From contig OY776119.1 in assembly GCA_963675135.1 (NCBI GenBank), forward strand, positions 79,477,727 to 79,541,726: a stretch of 64,000 nucleotides of DNA, read 5' to 3'. A model generated the notes under the pieces. The model searched no databases and was not told the origin of the DNA. It was given only the letters and a program-made list of their open reading frames with translations. Below are positions 23,583-34,959 of this stretch, piece by piece. Source of the stretch: Galeopsis tetrahit (lineage: Eukaryota; Streptophyta; Magnoliopsida; Lamiales; Lamiaceae). A program made the translations under genes and the position numbers. Every line of letters starts with the position of its first letter. Positions within the stretch are counted from its first letter, which is position 1.

Positions 23583-24719
23583 CCTGAAAATTGTGTACAT
23601 AAGTATTTAATGATAAAATATAAACTTGAGTAAAAAATAGTCATAATCACATTAGGCACCAAATAATATTAATACAATTAATATTCATCCTATAAAAATC
23701 AATTCTAACAATTAAATAGTGAATTTTATTATTGAATTATTCCAAATTATAACTACAAGTTCCAAATTATAAAAAAAAATCGAGAAAGAGGGTTCTGTGG
23801 TGTTGCTCTTAATTATTATTATTTGTTAAGAGTGAAAACAGATTTTTATTAAATTCTTTTATTAAATTCTTCTTTTATAATATATTTTTATTGGTAATTT
23901 ATTAGTGGGTGGTATTATTTTTCTACAAGCATGCATACGCAGGTATAACTCAAGATCATCGATATCATTTTATTGATACATATCATGTAAAAAAATAATT
24001 AATGTGTCATAATAATAAAGATGATATATGTTAAATATGAAGTGAAACAGAGGAATTGATGTAAAATTAGAGTGTTTCAATTGTTTTTTCTTTTTACCTT
24101 TCAATCATCCAAATCCAATTTCCATTTTCATTTTTATTTCCATTTCCATTACCATTTCCATTCAAATATATAGACATGGGGACGATGGTTTTCCAACTTC
24201 CCTTCTTTTTCTATCTCTTTCACTAGTTGATGAAAAATCAATATTATAATAATAACTATTAATTAGATTTAAGTATTTAACATAAGTATATGATTTGATT
24301 TACTACTATAATTCATTTATTATCAATACTCAATAAAAAAAAATATGAACATCAAAGAAATAAAATCAATACTCAATAAAAAAAAAATATGAACATCAAA
24401 GAAATAAAATAAGGGTATGTTTGTATATTTAATTTTCTTTTTTAATGAAATAAAATACATGAATATGTTCAATTCTTCAAATAAATGGTCCTTTTGTTGA
24501 TTCTACGTTCGAAATCCGTAAGCAAATTAAACAACCTGAGAAGAGTAAAAAAAAAAAAAAGTTAAACAAATATAATAAACTACATAATACATAAAAAATA
24601 AATTTGCATATATATACCTCAAGTTGTAATATACCTCAAGTTGTAGGTGTGAATAATATTTTTACCAAGTTTACAAGTGCATGATAATTGATATGTAAGG
24701 AGATTTTTGTTTTAAAAAA
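23583..24719. other. MULE interior upstream of the PMD gene
   Basis: AT-rich sequence without a recognised protein, probably the PMD leader and promoter. A 43-bp direct duplication beginning CAATACTCAATAAAA lies at about 24325-24410. Confidence 0.45.
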
Positions 24720-25201
24720 ATTTGTCTTCAACACAAACGGGAGAAGATGGAGAATGGAATAATATATGTGGGGGAGTAATGAAGGGGAGTGGGGAGATGG
24801 GGTAAATTAATAACGGTAGTTGAATGGGGAGTGGGATAGAATAGGAGTCAAACATTGGAAAAGAGGAGTTGTGACATCACTGACAGAGGCGCAACTGCAA
24901 GAATGGACTCTTTTAAAATATTATTTTTTTTACTTTTTTTCGAACAGAGCGTAAGCACGCCCGACACACTTGTCCCATCCCTGACAGAAGCGCTACTACT
25001 AAACTTGACTCTATTTAAATATATTTTTTTTCCATTAATTTAATAAATAGTTTAAAAAACGTGTCAGACGCGCGACTGTGGAACCCGACTTTAAGACAGG
25101 CGCGACTGTGAAACTCGACTGTGACTATTTTGAAAAACTCCCCCGTTTTTGTTACATTTGCAATACACGTTTTAAAAAATGTTATATACAAAAAAAAATT
25201 G
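24720..25201 (-). repeat. Right terminal inverted repeat of the MULE
   Basis: This is the inverted counterpart of 18114-18600. It includes a GTCCCATCCCTGACAGAAGC block, a CGACTGTGGAACCCGACTTT block and the outer end GTTATATACAAAA. It carries an extra GC-rich duplication (GCGCGACTGTG and GCGCGACTGTG again) relative to the left arm. Confidence 0.8.
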
Positions 25202-25439
25202 CCAAGAATTACCCATGTTAGTTAGTGGAGTAATTAATGTGAGAAAGAAAAGTATAAAATAAAATTAATATGTGTAAGAAAGTATGAGAGAAAATGAGTG
25301 ATTGAAATGATTGAATAAAAATAGACGTGCAAAAGTATTATAGGGGTGAGTTGGTATTTGGATGTGTATTTCGATAGAGAGATTGGATTGGGGATGAGTC
25401 AATCTCAAACCAAACAAACCCTAAATGATTTACCTTGGT
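25202..25439. other. Spacer right of the MULE
   Basis: No gene or element is recognised. Confidence 0.4.
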
Positions 25440-26780
25440 AACTTGAGTTTGGTGATTCCCGCGTCATTGTTGGACACAAGCTCCATTAATAGTCGGACAT
25501 TTTCAATAAGGAGAGAGATAGTGTTTCCGAAGCTCTGGTGCGATGGTCGTAGGTCGTGAATGTGATATGTGACTAGAATTCCTCGAGTTGATCAAAGGTT
25601 GACTTAAACAATACGTTTGTGTAGGCATCAATGTCAACCATGATGCGATGGACTTTTGCATATGCTGACCAAACGATGCTTCGAGGCTTGTTGAACGGAG
25701 ATCCCGACGTATTCGGAAGCAAACTTGCTCGTCAGGTCATCCCAGGTTCTAAGCAACCCATCTGATAGTGGCCAGAAACAAGTCAGAACTTGGTCACCCA
25801 GAGTCAAAGGGAAACAATAACACTAAGTCGTTTTCGTAGTGCCTCTGGTGTTCATAAACATCGATCGTGTACTTGTGGACATAAGACCATAGATCAATAT
25901 TTATGCCATATGGAGGGATGTTTAAGAGCTTAACCTCGATCGTGTACTTGTGGACATAAGACCATAAATCAATAATTAAAGGGGTATTTTGACCATTCTC
26001 TAGACGTCACTTGCCGCTACACTTGGAATGACCGATGGAGCGGGAGGTTGTCGTATAAGTTGTTGGCCTTGGGGTCCTAACCGATCGCGGATAGGGCAAT
26101 TCCAAGCCGAATCGCCCAAAAGTTCAAGTTAGTGATGGAAAAATCTGCAGGAGGTCTAGGATTTCGTGTGCCTAAGGACACCCTAGAGTGAAACCGAGAG
26201 GTCGTTCAATAGTTGGACTTGCTAAAGATCAGCGCGCATCACAGTGGGGTAGTTAGAGAACTGGAGTGAACCTACCAAAAGGATGATCGGTTGCTGATGA
26301 CACAACTAGCGAGTCGAGTATGGGCTTCAATGCCGCCTTGTCCTTCCAAGCCATAAGAGAGCTGACTGGCAGGAAGCTTCATTGGTGAGTCACCGCGGCC
26401 AAAGGTTGGGTTGGAACTCTCACTATCACAGTCGAAGGTAGTCGATGCCTCTTAAGTTTGGAGGTGCTTGATTCAGCCATCGATGACATGCCTCGCTCTA
26501 AGGAGTTCCTCCACATTCTCGGTAGATGGGAACCAATGGTTGCTTTCGTTTCGAGAATTTTCCTTGGACCTCTCTTCCTGCGTGTGGGAGTTATGCAGTT
26601 GAACTGGTGCTGTAGAAGGCCTACCGGTACTTCTCCACATCCATCGTGGTGGAAAATTCTCCATTTTCGTTGGAGACGAAGATATTTAGGTTATTTTCGA
26701 TGGTTTGAAAGGGAACAAACTTCCGACAAAAAGTTCATTTTTTTTAAAGGTATAGTAGGTATACCTTTCTTTTAGCGCTA
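25440..26780 (-). pseudogene. Degenerate LTR-retrotransposon gag fragment
   Basis: On the minus strand at about 25790-25660 the frame reads WPLSDGLLRTWDDLTSKFAS followed by EYVGISV. This matches the gypsy-type gag core in which a W-x-x-L segment is followed by TWDDLxxKFxxxY. Many stops and frameshifts surround it. A short internal duplication (TCGTGTACTTGTGGACATAA) occurs at about 25864 and 25937. The block from 26060 to 26780 is GC-richer and may be more of the same polyprotein. No LTRs or polymerase domains are visible. Confidence 0.5.
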
Positions 26781-26862
26781 ATTTTTTATAGTCGATTTGT
26801 TAGGATCGAGTAAGTGATTAATATGCTAGAGTAATTTCTCAACTAACTAGCAATCAAACAAA

Positions 26863-27322
26863 TATAGATGGCAATGGGAAGGGTCCAAACCCGGACTCGC
26901 ATTGAACCCGACCCGCATGGGCCGGGTATGGACCCGGTTAAGCGGGTATGGGACGGGTCGTAGTTTTTGTCAAACCCGCCACGCCTACCCGTACCTGCTA
27001 TTTATAAAATATAGTAATATTTAATATATATATATATATATTTGTAAAAATATTTTTTATGTAGTTTTTTTTTAGTATAAAATGAATATGAAAGACTATT
27101 TAAACAATTATATATTTAATTTGAATTATATAATATCAAAAATAAATATATTGTATACATTAAAATTAATTTAAAATAATTAAAAAAATTAAATGGGACG
27201 GGTAAAACTCGGTGGGTAAAATCCGACGGGTTTTTAAGCAGGACGGGGGCGACTTCGGGTATGAGAATTTTCTGGCGGGACGGGTCCTGGGAAAGAGCAT
27301 ACCCGTCCCATTGCCATCCCTA
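26863..27322. mobile_element. hAT-type MITE (460 bp) with 8-bp TSD
   Basis: Inverted ends TATAGATGGCAATGGGA and TCCCATTGCCATCCCTA are bounded by the exact 8-bp direct repeat CAAACAAA at 26855-26862 and 27323-27330. The subterminal regions are rich in ACCCG/CGGGT motifs; the centre is AT-rich. Non-coding. Confidence 0.9.
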
Positions 27323-27330
27323 CAAACAAA

Positions 27331-27875
27331 CGAGTAATAAATAGTGAGAAAATCTAAGTAACAAGACAAGACTTAAGGTGATTTATGAATTCGATCCTCA
27401 CTGGAATGTTCCTAATTGCTTTTTGTGTATTGATGATGATGTGAATATGTTGATTAAAGATACATTCATCAACCAACCATTTATTTCTAGGGTTTAGTGA
27501 TCCTTATATAGTGTGTACAAGGTAGTTTTGTTGGATTGGTCTTAACCTTTTATATTAGGGTTTTAATCTCGGTCTTACATTGTTATCTTTGAAATATGAA
27601 GAATCTTTAGGTGAAATTGAATTAATTTATTCGTTTTTGATAATATGATGTAATTAATTAATATATAAACTTAAAATAATCAATTTATAATTTTATTTTT
27701 AGATTTAGTATACATTATTTAACTTTTATATGTATTGGTTTGGTTCCTAAATGAGATTCTATTCCAGTATTAGAAGTTGGAACATGTTTAATCAAATATA
27801 TAAAGGGAGAACAAAACATAATGCATATGTTAAAAAAAAGAAAAAAAAAGGGAGGCTATGAGTTAGTAGGGTTGT
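27331..27875. other. AT-rich intergenic DNA
   Basis: No coding sequence, RNA gene or element terminus is recognised. Confidence 0.5.
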
Positions 27876-28500
27876 GAACCGATCTGAAATCGGACAGGGT
27901 TCAATCTACTCTAATGGGTGGATCAGAGATCGGACCAGAATTAATTATGTCCAAATAGGATTGGTATCGGTCTAGGTTTGGACCGTTTCAGACTAGTTAT
28001 TTATTTATTTATTATTTTTTCAAGTTTATGGAAGTGTTAACAAGAATGATGAATTTGTGTATAAAAATTAAAGTGTTGGTTTTTCATTGGAGATCAATCT
28101 CCATCAATGTATATTTTATTTACAATATTATTAATGGTCTTTTGACACTAAAAGTAAATTGAATACTTTTGTTAAATTAAATACTTGAAAAATGTAATAG
28201 ATTTCAACGTGTTTACCTCACATCCTGACCAATTATTTAGTTCTAAGCATATTGTGTTTATATTATTTTTTTCAAAGTTTTAATGGAAGAAATACTTTCG
28301 AAATTTTCAAGTTAACAACCTTGGTTTTATTTAGTTTAGAATAATTGAGAGTACATTTTTAAAAAAAAGTATATATACATAAAAAAATATTATAAAATAC
28401 GGGTTTCCGATCCAGATTGATAAATTCCAATTTTAACTCGGACCGCAAACTAACCAGTTCGGTCCGATTACGATCTTTTTTTCGATTCGATCTTTTTTTG
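27876..28500. repeat. hAT-like MITE remnant with CGGACCG/GATCGG motifs
   Basis: Subterminal motifs such as CCGATCTGAAATCGGA near 27890 and GTTCGGTCCGATTACGATC near 28460 are in inverted relation around an AT-rich centre, as in hAT MITEs. Termini are decayed and no TSD was found. Confidence 0.4.
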
Positions 28501-28618
28501 CACAGTACTCCTCCAAGACAAAGACCAAACTAGTATTTATATATATATTTTTTTAATATACAACTTTATTTCCCTAAACTAGTATTTTTATCAATTAAAA
28601 AAAATGGTCATTTAATTT

Positions 28619-28765
28619 AGGGTTAATTCTAAATAAATAGATCACATTTAATCTTAGTATCAATTTAATCACGACCTTTACTATTATTGTAAAAAAAATT
28701 CCAACATTTTATCGTATTACAATTAAATACACATTTTTTTCTCTGGTCAACAATTAATGATGTGG
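28619..28765 (-). repeat. MULE terminal inverted repeat (one end)
   Basis: This segment starts AGGGTTAATTCTAAATAAAT and includes ATCAATTTAATCACGACCTT. It is an inverted, roughly 80 percent identical match to 49318-49462. Together with the transposase remnant at 29183-29431 it marks the 3' end of a decayed MULE. Confidence 0.6.
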
Positions 28766-29182
28766 CTTGGCGAAATTTGCCACGTCGGATTACACATATT
28801 CTTTTTTATTATTTTTTTATTTTCCACATCAGATTACATTACATAGAAACAAAAATAAAACTTTATAAAAATAAAACTCCCGCTTCTTCTGCGTCTTCTC
28901 AGTTTTTCAAACTCAAGAGTTCTTCTGCGTCATTCTCACTTCTGAATTTTACAATAAGAAACTTACCCTCATATAAATAGTGCCAGAGGCTTTGCAAATC
29001 AATACACTCATGCCCTTGTTTGCCATTTTTCTTCAAACATGACAAACATATAACATGACATTTTAAATCATGTGCCAAAAAAAAATCAGTATAAATGACC
29101 ATAAACACAATCTTACATGCAATTTCTCTGGTCTTTTGAAGTTTGGGTACTTTGCACGGGACAATTTTTTGTTTGTCGCCCA

Positions 29183-29431
29183 CTACATTACATATAGAGA
29201 GCAAGTCATTTGTATCACATGTCTTGTCAATTTTGTAGAATTTATAAGATTTTCCTCAAGACCTCTCTTCTTCATCTTATTGGGTCTTCCAGCCATTTTC
29301 TTATTGGGTCTTCCAGCCATTTTCTTGTAAGGGGGCTGAATGTCATTCTGATAGTCATTCTGATATGTTTGAATGTACCTATCAACATCAACAGTGTAGT
29401 ACCTAGAAATATTTTTTAGGATTATTGACAA
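29183..29431 (-). pseudogene. MULE transposase C-terminal remnant
   Basis: The minus-strand frame (82 codons) contains VDRYIQTYQNDYQNDIQPPY, then KKMAGRPNKKMAGRPNKMKK and ENLINSTKLTRHVIQMTCS. Plant MULE transposases end similarly with a proline/GRP-K-rich hinge before a CCHC knuckle. The KKMAGRPN motif is doubled by an exact 27-bp tandem duplication (plus strand about 29274-29327). The zinc knuckle is not intact: the frame stops after CSLYVM. Upstream catalytic regions are missing. Its 3' end faces the TIR at 28619-28765. Confidence 0.6.
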
Positions 29432-29433
29432 TA

Positions 29434-29467
<34 letters not shown>

Positions 29468-29673
29468 GTAATTTTTAATGTTAGGATTTTGATTTTTAGG
29501 GTTAGAAAAGAATAATTGATATTGAGTTTCAAAAGTGAGAATGACGAAGAGTGAATAATTATAAGGAACTGTATATATATAGAATCACTGGGATCCGGCA
29601 CTGCCACTGGAACGATCTATTGCTCACCCCTTCCTCTTTGGCAATTACAGTACGATATTCTTTCTCTGATAAG
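29432..29673. other. AT microsatellite and spacer
   Basis: (AT)n at 29430-29450 is followed by a T run to 29466. The rest has no recognised gene; 29588-29660 is GC-richer and may be a stray captured fragment. Confidence 0.5.
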
Positions 29674-30665
29674 CAGGGGTGGATGCACACTATAGAGGAG
29701 GAGGCCCATGATCCCACCCCCTTCCCCTCCCTAATTTTTATCGATGAAGTAGTATTAGTGTAGATTTTTATTTTTATTTTATTTATTGGCCCCCTAAATA
29801 GTGGAGTATGTTGTTAAGCCTGTTATGGGCTTTTGCCTTTGAAATAATTAAAGTCAGGTCCATCCCATTTCATCATCTAATTGTCTAGTTCACTTTCCAA
29901 ATTTAAAAATTCACGCTTTCACACAATGATCGCTACTCTAACTCATGCAATATTCACTAGGTTTGTAATTTTAATTTGTATTTATATACTCCCTCCATTC
30001 CTGAATAAGTTTCCCACTTTTTTTTAGATGTTTAGATTAAGGAATATAATAAAATAATAGATGTAATATATATAATGTGATGGTGATAGAGAAAATAATA
30101 GATTAGTATGAGATGAAGTATGATAAAATAATAGATAAAATATAAGTGATATGTGATTGAAAAAAAAAAAAAAGGAAGTGAGAAACTTATAGTGAACCGA
30201 GGGAGTATTATTTATTTTATTTTATTATTTGTTAATTTATTATTTTGATTATTCTCCAAATATTTAATTCATAATTGATGTTTAATTTAAAGTTAATCCT
30301 CCAATTATTAATTGATGTATTTTTAGAATTTGTTTTGTAGATTCAACATAAATTTGCTTATAAATGATTATCGTGACATAAAAGAATTAAATACGTTTTA
30401 AATTCTAATCGATTTTAAATTTAATGTTATATTTTAATTTTTTTAATTTTAATTATAAAAAAGACACGTGGAGTAACGAGTAAAGAATATTGTTGATAGA
30501 TATTCTCTCGTTAATAAATTAGAAAAAAATGTTAACTATTTAAATAGAATAAACATATTTTTATGAACTTAAAAATAGAACTGAGCACACTTTTGATAAG
30601 TGTATAATTTAAATTTAGTTAGTATTGTTGGCCCCCCTCAACTCCTCGTTCTGGGTCCGCCCATG
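29674..30665. mobile_element. hAT-type non-autonomous element (992 bp) with nested MITE
   Basis: Ends CAGGGGTGGATGCACAC and TCCGCCCATG are inverted. Flanks CTGATAAG (29666-29673) and CGGATAAG (30666-30673) match at 7 of 8 positions. It is related to the element at 56587-57321, sharing GGATGCACACTA and a GGCCC-rich subterminal block. A Stowaway-like MITE (29987-30207) is inserted in it. Confidence 0.75.
29987..30207. mobile_element. Stowaway/mariner-type MITE nested in a hAT element
   Basis: The ends TACTCCCTCCATTC and GAGGGAGTA are inverted with TA at each border; 221 bp, non-coding. Its lower divergence than the host element fits later insertion. Confidence 0.75.
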
Positions 30666-30769
30666 CGGATAAGGACACTCCCCTTCTAACTTAATTAATT
30701 TGATGTAAAAAATCTAAAATACATCTCTAAGTAAAATATTACTACTAAACGCATCCCGATTACTTATAC

Positions 30770-32050
30770 GAGAAAATTTCATTTTACGTCCCGTAACTTA
30801 GGCCTAATCCAGAATATATCCTTTAAGTTTTCACATTTTCAATTTACGTTCTAGGTTGTCCAATTTACATCCTTTTCGGTCCAATTTACGTCCTTTCCAC
30901 CGAAAAATTGGAAATTCGGTCAAATTGTCCAATTTACATCCTTTATATTTGAAAATTATAAATTAATAATTAAAAAATTCTGAAAATATCATTAAAAATT
31001 AAAAAATCTCATGAAAAATCTAAAAATCTCATTAAAACCTTATATATTGTGTAAAATAAATATAAAAATCTAAAAAAATTATAAATTCTACATTCAAAAA
31101 ATCTGAAAATGTGTAAAAAAAAATTTTCTAAAAACTCATAAAAATAAAAAAAATCTATAATTTCTACAATTCAAAAATCTGAAAATGTGTAAATTAAAAA
31201 AAAAAAATCTAAAAACTCATAAAAATATCTATAAATTAAAATTCTAAAAATGTTTAAAATAAAAAATTCCACAACTTTAAAAATATCGTGAAAATGAATT
31301 TGGGACGGTTCCAAAATCGATCAAGGTGTGGAACTTCCACTCAACCTCGACGGTGAGTTGGAAAATCTGGTGGGACCCAAATTTGTTTGGAGCTCGAACA
31401 AAACTTTAATGGTAGACGAGTCTGAATCAAGTCTGATTTTTAATGAAATTTTAATAATTTTTATTATTCTTATTAGATTTTTAGAATTAGTATTTTTTTT
31501 TATCTACACAATTTTAATAAATTAATGAGATTTTTAGAGTTTAGAAATTTTAATGAGATTTTGAATTTCTTAATTTTTAAAATACACCTTTTCCATTCTT
31601 TGAATTATAGAATTTTTTATTTTTTGTATTTTCAAAATTTTAGAATTTTTTTTATTTTTATTTTACACATTTTATAATTTGTAATGATATTATCGAAATT
31701 TTAGTGATATATTTTGAATTTTATTTTACACATTTTATATTTTTTAATTTTAATGAGATTTTTGGATTTTTAATGATACTTTTATAGATTTTTTATATCT
31801 TTAATGGGATTTTTAAAAAATTTTAATTATTAAATTTTAATTATTAAATTTTAATTTTCAAACTTAAAGGACGTAAATTAGACTATTTGGCCGAAATCCC
31901 AATTTATTCCTCACATTCCGTTGAGTTTTAAAATTTTCCGGTGGAAAGGACGTAAATTGGACCATAAAGGACGTAAATCGAAAAAGTAAAAACTTAAAGG
32001 ATATATATTGGATTAGGCCTAAGTTACAGGACGTAAAATGAAATTTTCTC
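30770..32050. mobile_element. Fold-back element (1.28 kb) with long near-identical TIRs
   Basis: Both ends start GAGAAAATTTCATTTTACGT and stay highly similar in inverted orientation for more than 100 bp. The shared block TAACTTAGGCCTAATCCA is followed by several ATTTACGTCC repeats. The interior is itself largely palindromic AT-rich sequence, so the whole could fold into one hairpin. No coding region and no clear TSD; a MULE-derived fold-back is the best guess. Confidence 0.75.
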
Positions 32051-32089
32051 TAGCCTAGAGATTTGCATCTCTTAACTAAATACTTAGGG

Positions 32090-33610
32090 GGATTTCACAT
32101 AAAAGGTCTTTCCACCTAGTGTTTTTTTAAATAAAGACCTGATTTAAAATAATTTCAAATTAAGGACAAAATGGAACATAAATGTACCATCATGCCCTTA
32201 ATATCTAATTTCGGAATTAATATAGAGAAAATCTTTAAATGTTTGAAATTTAAAACGGTGTCTATCAGCTCATTAAATCCCCGAATTACGCAATTAATTA
32301 AAACCTTCCAAAAATTAAACTTCCTCAACAACACCGGTCAGAACTTCCTTAATTTTGGGGTTTTTCAATTTGTGAAGAAAGGAAACCGTGAAGTACTGAA
32401 GAAGACGAAGTGAGAAGTGAGAAGAACATTTTGCTCCCTTGACCATGGTTGGAAAATTAATATAAAATCTAAAACTGCATAATAAAATGAATAATGCAGA
32501 ACAATGAAATCTAAAACTGCATAATAAAATGAATAATGCAGAAAAAATAGTACGGTGTCTTCATATTAGAATGTGATTATGCAAAAATACGTATACATAT
32601 GCAAAATAAGATCTGCATTATCCCTTGACCAAACCAATAACAAATAATCAAGAACTACATTTTAGCAACACGCACGTAAATCATCACAATTACACGAAAA
32701 CACAGCAAAATTGAATCTAAATTAAAATCATCTCAAAAAATCCTAAATTCTCAGCAAATTATGTGTGTACGTGTGGAATTAAAAATCATACCCTTGGCAA
32801 AACTCTTCATCTGATCGGATTAATGGTTCCCATGTGGACCATACGCTCCTAGGCGATAAAATCGTCGTCAAAGGCCCACCTCCGCCACCTCCGGAATCTA
32901 GACCTTGATGGGGAAGACTACTGTATCTCCGGCGGCTTCGCGTCCGTCATCCATAATGAAGAAATCGGTGAAGTTTGAATCCCCTAGGAATATAAAGAAA
33001 CGATCGCGTGGAAAGTCTCTTGATCATGTGCAGTCGAAAGAACAGATCGAGGAAACAATTATGGAAGAGCAAGGAGACGAGACCTTATAGCCATGACCGT
33101 CGCTGAAAGAGAGGAACAAGCCTCTAAGCATCACCCTGCCGATCGTGAAGCCCTAATCTCGATTCCAATCCCTAAAAGCAACAAGCAGCCGATCGAAGAA
33201 TCTGAATGTGCAGGAAATCTAAACATTGATTTGGATTCTGAGAGTGCAATTAATTATCAAAAGGAAGGGTTCGTTGAGGCAATAGACGATTTCGTTGTGA
33301 AGAAGGCGATGCAATAAACTAACGTTACCTTACGCAGCAGAAACTTTGAGAATGATGATGATGAGCGCCTGGATCAGGTAACATTTGCCAATGTTGATAA
33401 TCAAGTGAAGAGGTATGTGGTTGAATCTATGGCGAAAATGAAGGAAGTTACGACTTCTTCCTTTAATTATTAAATTAATCTTCAAATTTAAATCTAAGGG
33501 CATAAATGGTTTTTAACATATGTTTTTGTCTTTTTTTAAAAAGATCCTATGAGTTGTCCTTAATTAAGAAGGTTGGTGTATGAATAACCTTTTTTTATAA
33601 AAATTCTCAA
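32090..33610. mobile_element. Pack-MULE-like element with gene-like interior
   Basis: The ends share an inverted module of AATTAAGGACAA, a spacer and ACCATxATGCCCTTA (about 32158-32200 and 33490-33565 reversed). The middle (32800-33470) is GC-richer with two consecutive ORFs, and a 42-bp duplication lies at 32465-32548. AT-rich ends around a gene-like core resemble Pack-MULEs. TIR divergence and absent TSD keep confidence low. The TIR design resembles that of 58672-62303. Confidence 0.4.
32905..33317 (+). pseudogene. Gene-like ORF pair of unknown family
   Basis: Two ORFs, 32905-33090 (61 aa) and 33093-33317 (74 aa), lie end to end in different frames (offset +2). The first is basic and Ser-rich (RPSSIMKKSVKFESPRNIKK) and ends EEQGDETL. 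The second is acidic (ESECAGNLNIDLDSES, EAIDDFVVKKAMQ). Composition and codon use are gene-like against an AT-rich surrounding, and a frameshift or an unrecognised intron could link them. I recognise no family. It could be a captured host fragment or a transposon ORF1 piece. Confidence 0.3.
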
Positions 33611-33637
33611 TATTAATTAGTCACATTTGTATACACT

Positions 33638-33965
33638 TTTTTTTTTGAACGGTAAAGAGTGTTTCATATATTCTCGAGTACATGGGGCACTCAATCCATA
33701 GATATACAAGTATTATTCTATAATACACAACTTTCTCCGGAACCTCTCCTCCTTACATTCTATTTTGCTTTCTATTCAGTGATGCATAATTGCGGATTGC
33801 AAAACCAAGCTGAAAAAGACGAGTTTGGTGATAAGATTTTTGACCTCCTAACCATGTCCACAAGTTGATTTTGATCTTTCTCCAATGTCTTTGTATTTCT
33901 ACACTTCAGAGACTCGCCATTAATTCTTTCCTCACTTTTCCATATTCAAGGGCCTCGGGGTGCTA
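33638..33965 (-). mobile_element. LINE 3'-end fragment
   Basis: On the minus strand, pieces LWTWLGGQK and SSFSAWFCNPQLCITE in different frames match the C-terminus of the LINE at 19641-20390. The poly-A tail is the T run at 33638-33646 next to GAACGGTAAAGAGTGTTTCA. Severely 5'-truncated and frameshifted. Confidence 0.7.
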
Positions 33966-34030
33966 TAATGAGTGTATACTTATATTTACAACGATTGTAC
34001 ATTTATATACACCTAATTGTATGGTGTAAA

Positions 34031-34487
34031 CAAGGATGAAAATATCGATATCGGTGGAAATATTGAGACCTTAAATTTATGGAAATATCGATGGATATAT
34101 CGATATCGAATATCGATATCGGTAAATTTTAAAAATTGTAAAAATTTAATAACAAGCCTTTAGTACATAAAATCAACAAAATAATTTGAATACATTTTAT
34201 ATCAGTGATAAATTTATATAAAATATAATATACAATGTTATTTCGTATGACATTTATCGATATTTTTCGAAATTTATCGATATTTTCTCGATATTTTCCG
34301 ATATTTTCTCGATATTTTACCGATATTAGGTTCGATATTGTTATTGTCTACCGATATTTATCGATATTTTAAATTTTTTTATAAATATCGTGGAAATATC
34401 GGTTCTTTCCAATATCGATATCGGTGACCCCGAAAAATGAATATATCGAGGATATATCGAAGATATTTCCGGATATTTTCATCCATG
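34031..34487. mobile_element. hAT-type MITE (457 bp) with 8-bp TSD
   Basis: The ends AAGGATGAAAATATCGATAT and ATATTTTCATCCATG are inverted. The exact 8-bp direct repeat GGTGTAAA lies at 34023-34030 and 34488-34495. The interior consists of dozens of TATCGATA/ATATCGG motifs in both orientations. Confidence 0.9.
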
Positions 34488-34495
34488 GGTGTAAA

Positions 34496-34959
34496 TGAAC
34501 CAAAATTTTAACTTATTTATAATGTGTCAAGTAAAAAATTCAATCGAATAACTTAAAAAATATTCAAACCATTTAAAATTCAATTGCATGTTATACAACC
34601 AATTGCTAACTAAAAAATATTCAAACCACTTAACATTCAATTGCATGGTATACAATCAATTGCATACAAAAATTTGTCGACCAATTAATATGTCACGTTT
34701 ATGAGAAAGAAAAAAAAATCCTCTAAAACACTCGTGACCTACCCTAGTGAAATTCCAAACCTTGACTACGCTCGATATCCTCTCAAACTCATTTCCATGT
34801 ACATTTGAAGGTGACCCATGACATGACAACACAACACAACGCACTCAAAATAAAATCCTTTCCTGGACCCTTTATTACAGAACCAACCCAAAAATTTGAC
34901 CAAAGATAACAATGTAATGTAATGTAAGAATGAATACCAAATTGACATAGAATGTTGAG
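34496..34959. other. Spacer and probable 3' UTR of the WAV3-family gene
   Basis: A 57-bp direct duplication starts at 34561 and 34618. The segment nearest 34959 should be the 3' untranslated region of the minus-strand gene; no polyadenylation signal is asserted. Confidence 0.5.

Larger units (their letters stand above)
18114..25201. mobile_element. 7.1-kb MULE with long TIRs carrying a PMD gene
   Basis: The two ends are inverted copies over about 450-480 bp. Shared blocks include TTGTATATAACATTTT, GACACGTTTTTTAAA and TATCCCACTCCCC. Inside are a plus-strand MuDR-type transposase N-terminus (20390-21203), a minus-strand plant-mobile-domain gene (23582-21554) in tail-to-tail arrangement, and a nested LINE (19641-20390). 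Long TIRs plus a MuDR N-domain identify a Mutator-like element. The catalytic transposase domain is missing and both genes are broken, so the copy is non-autonomous. No target-site duplication is recognisable at 18105-18113 versus 25202-25210. Confidence 0.82.
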
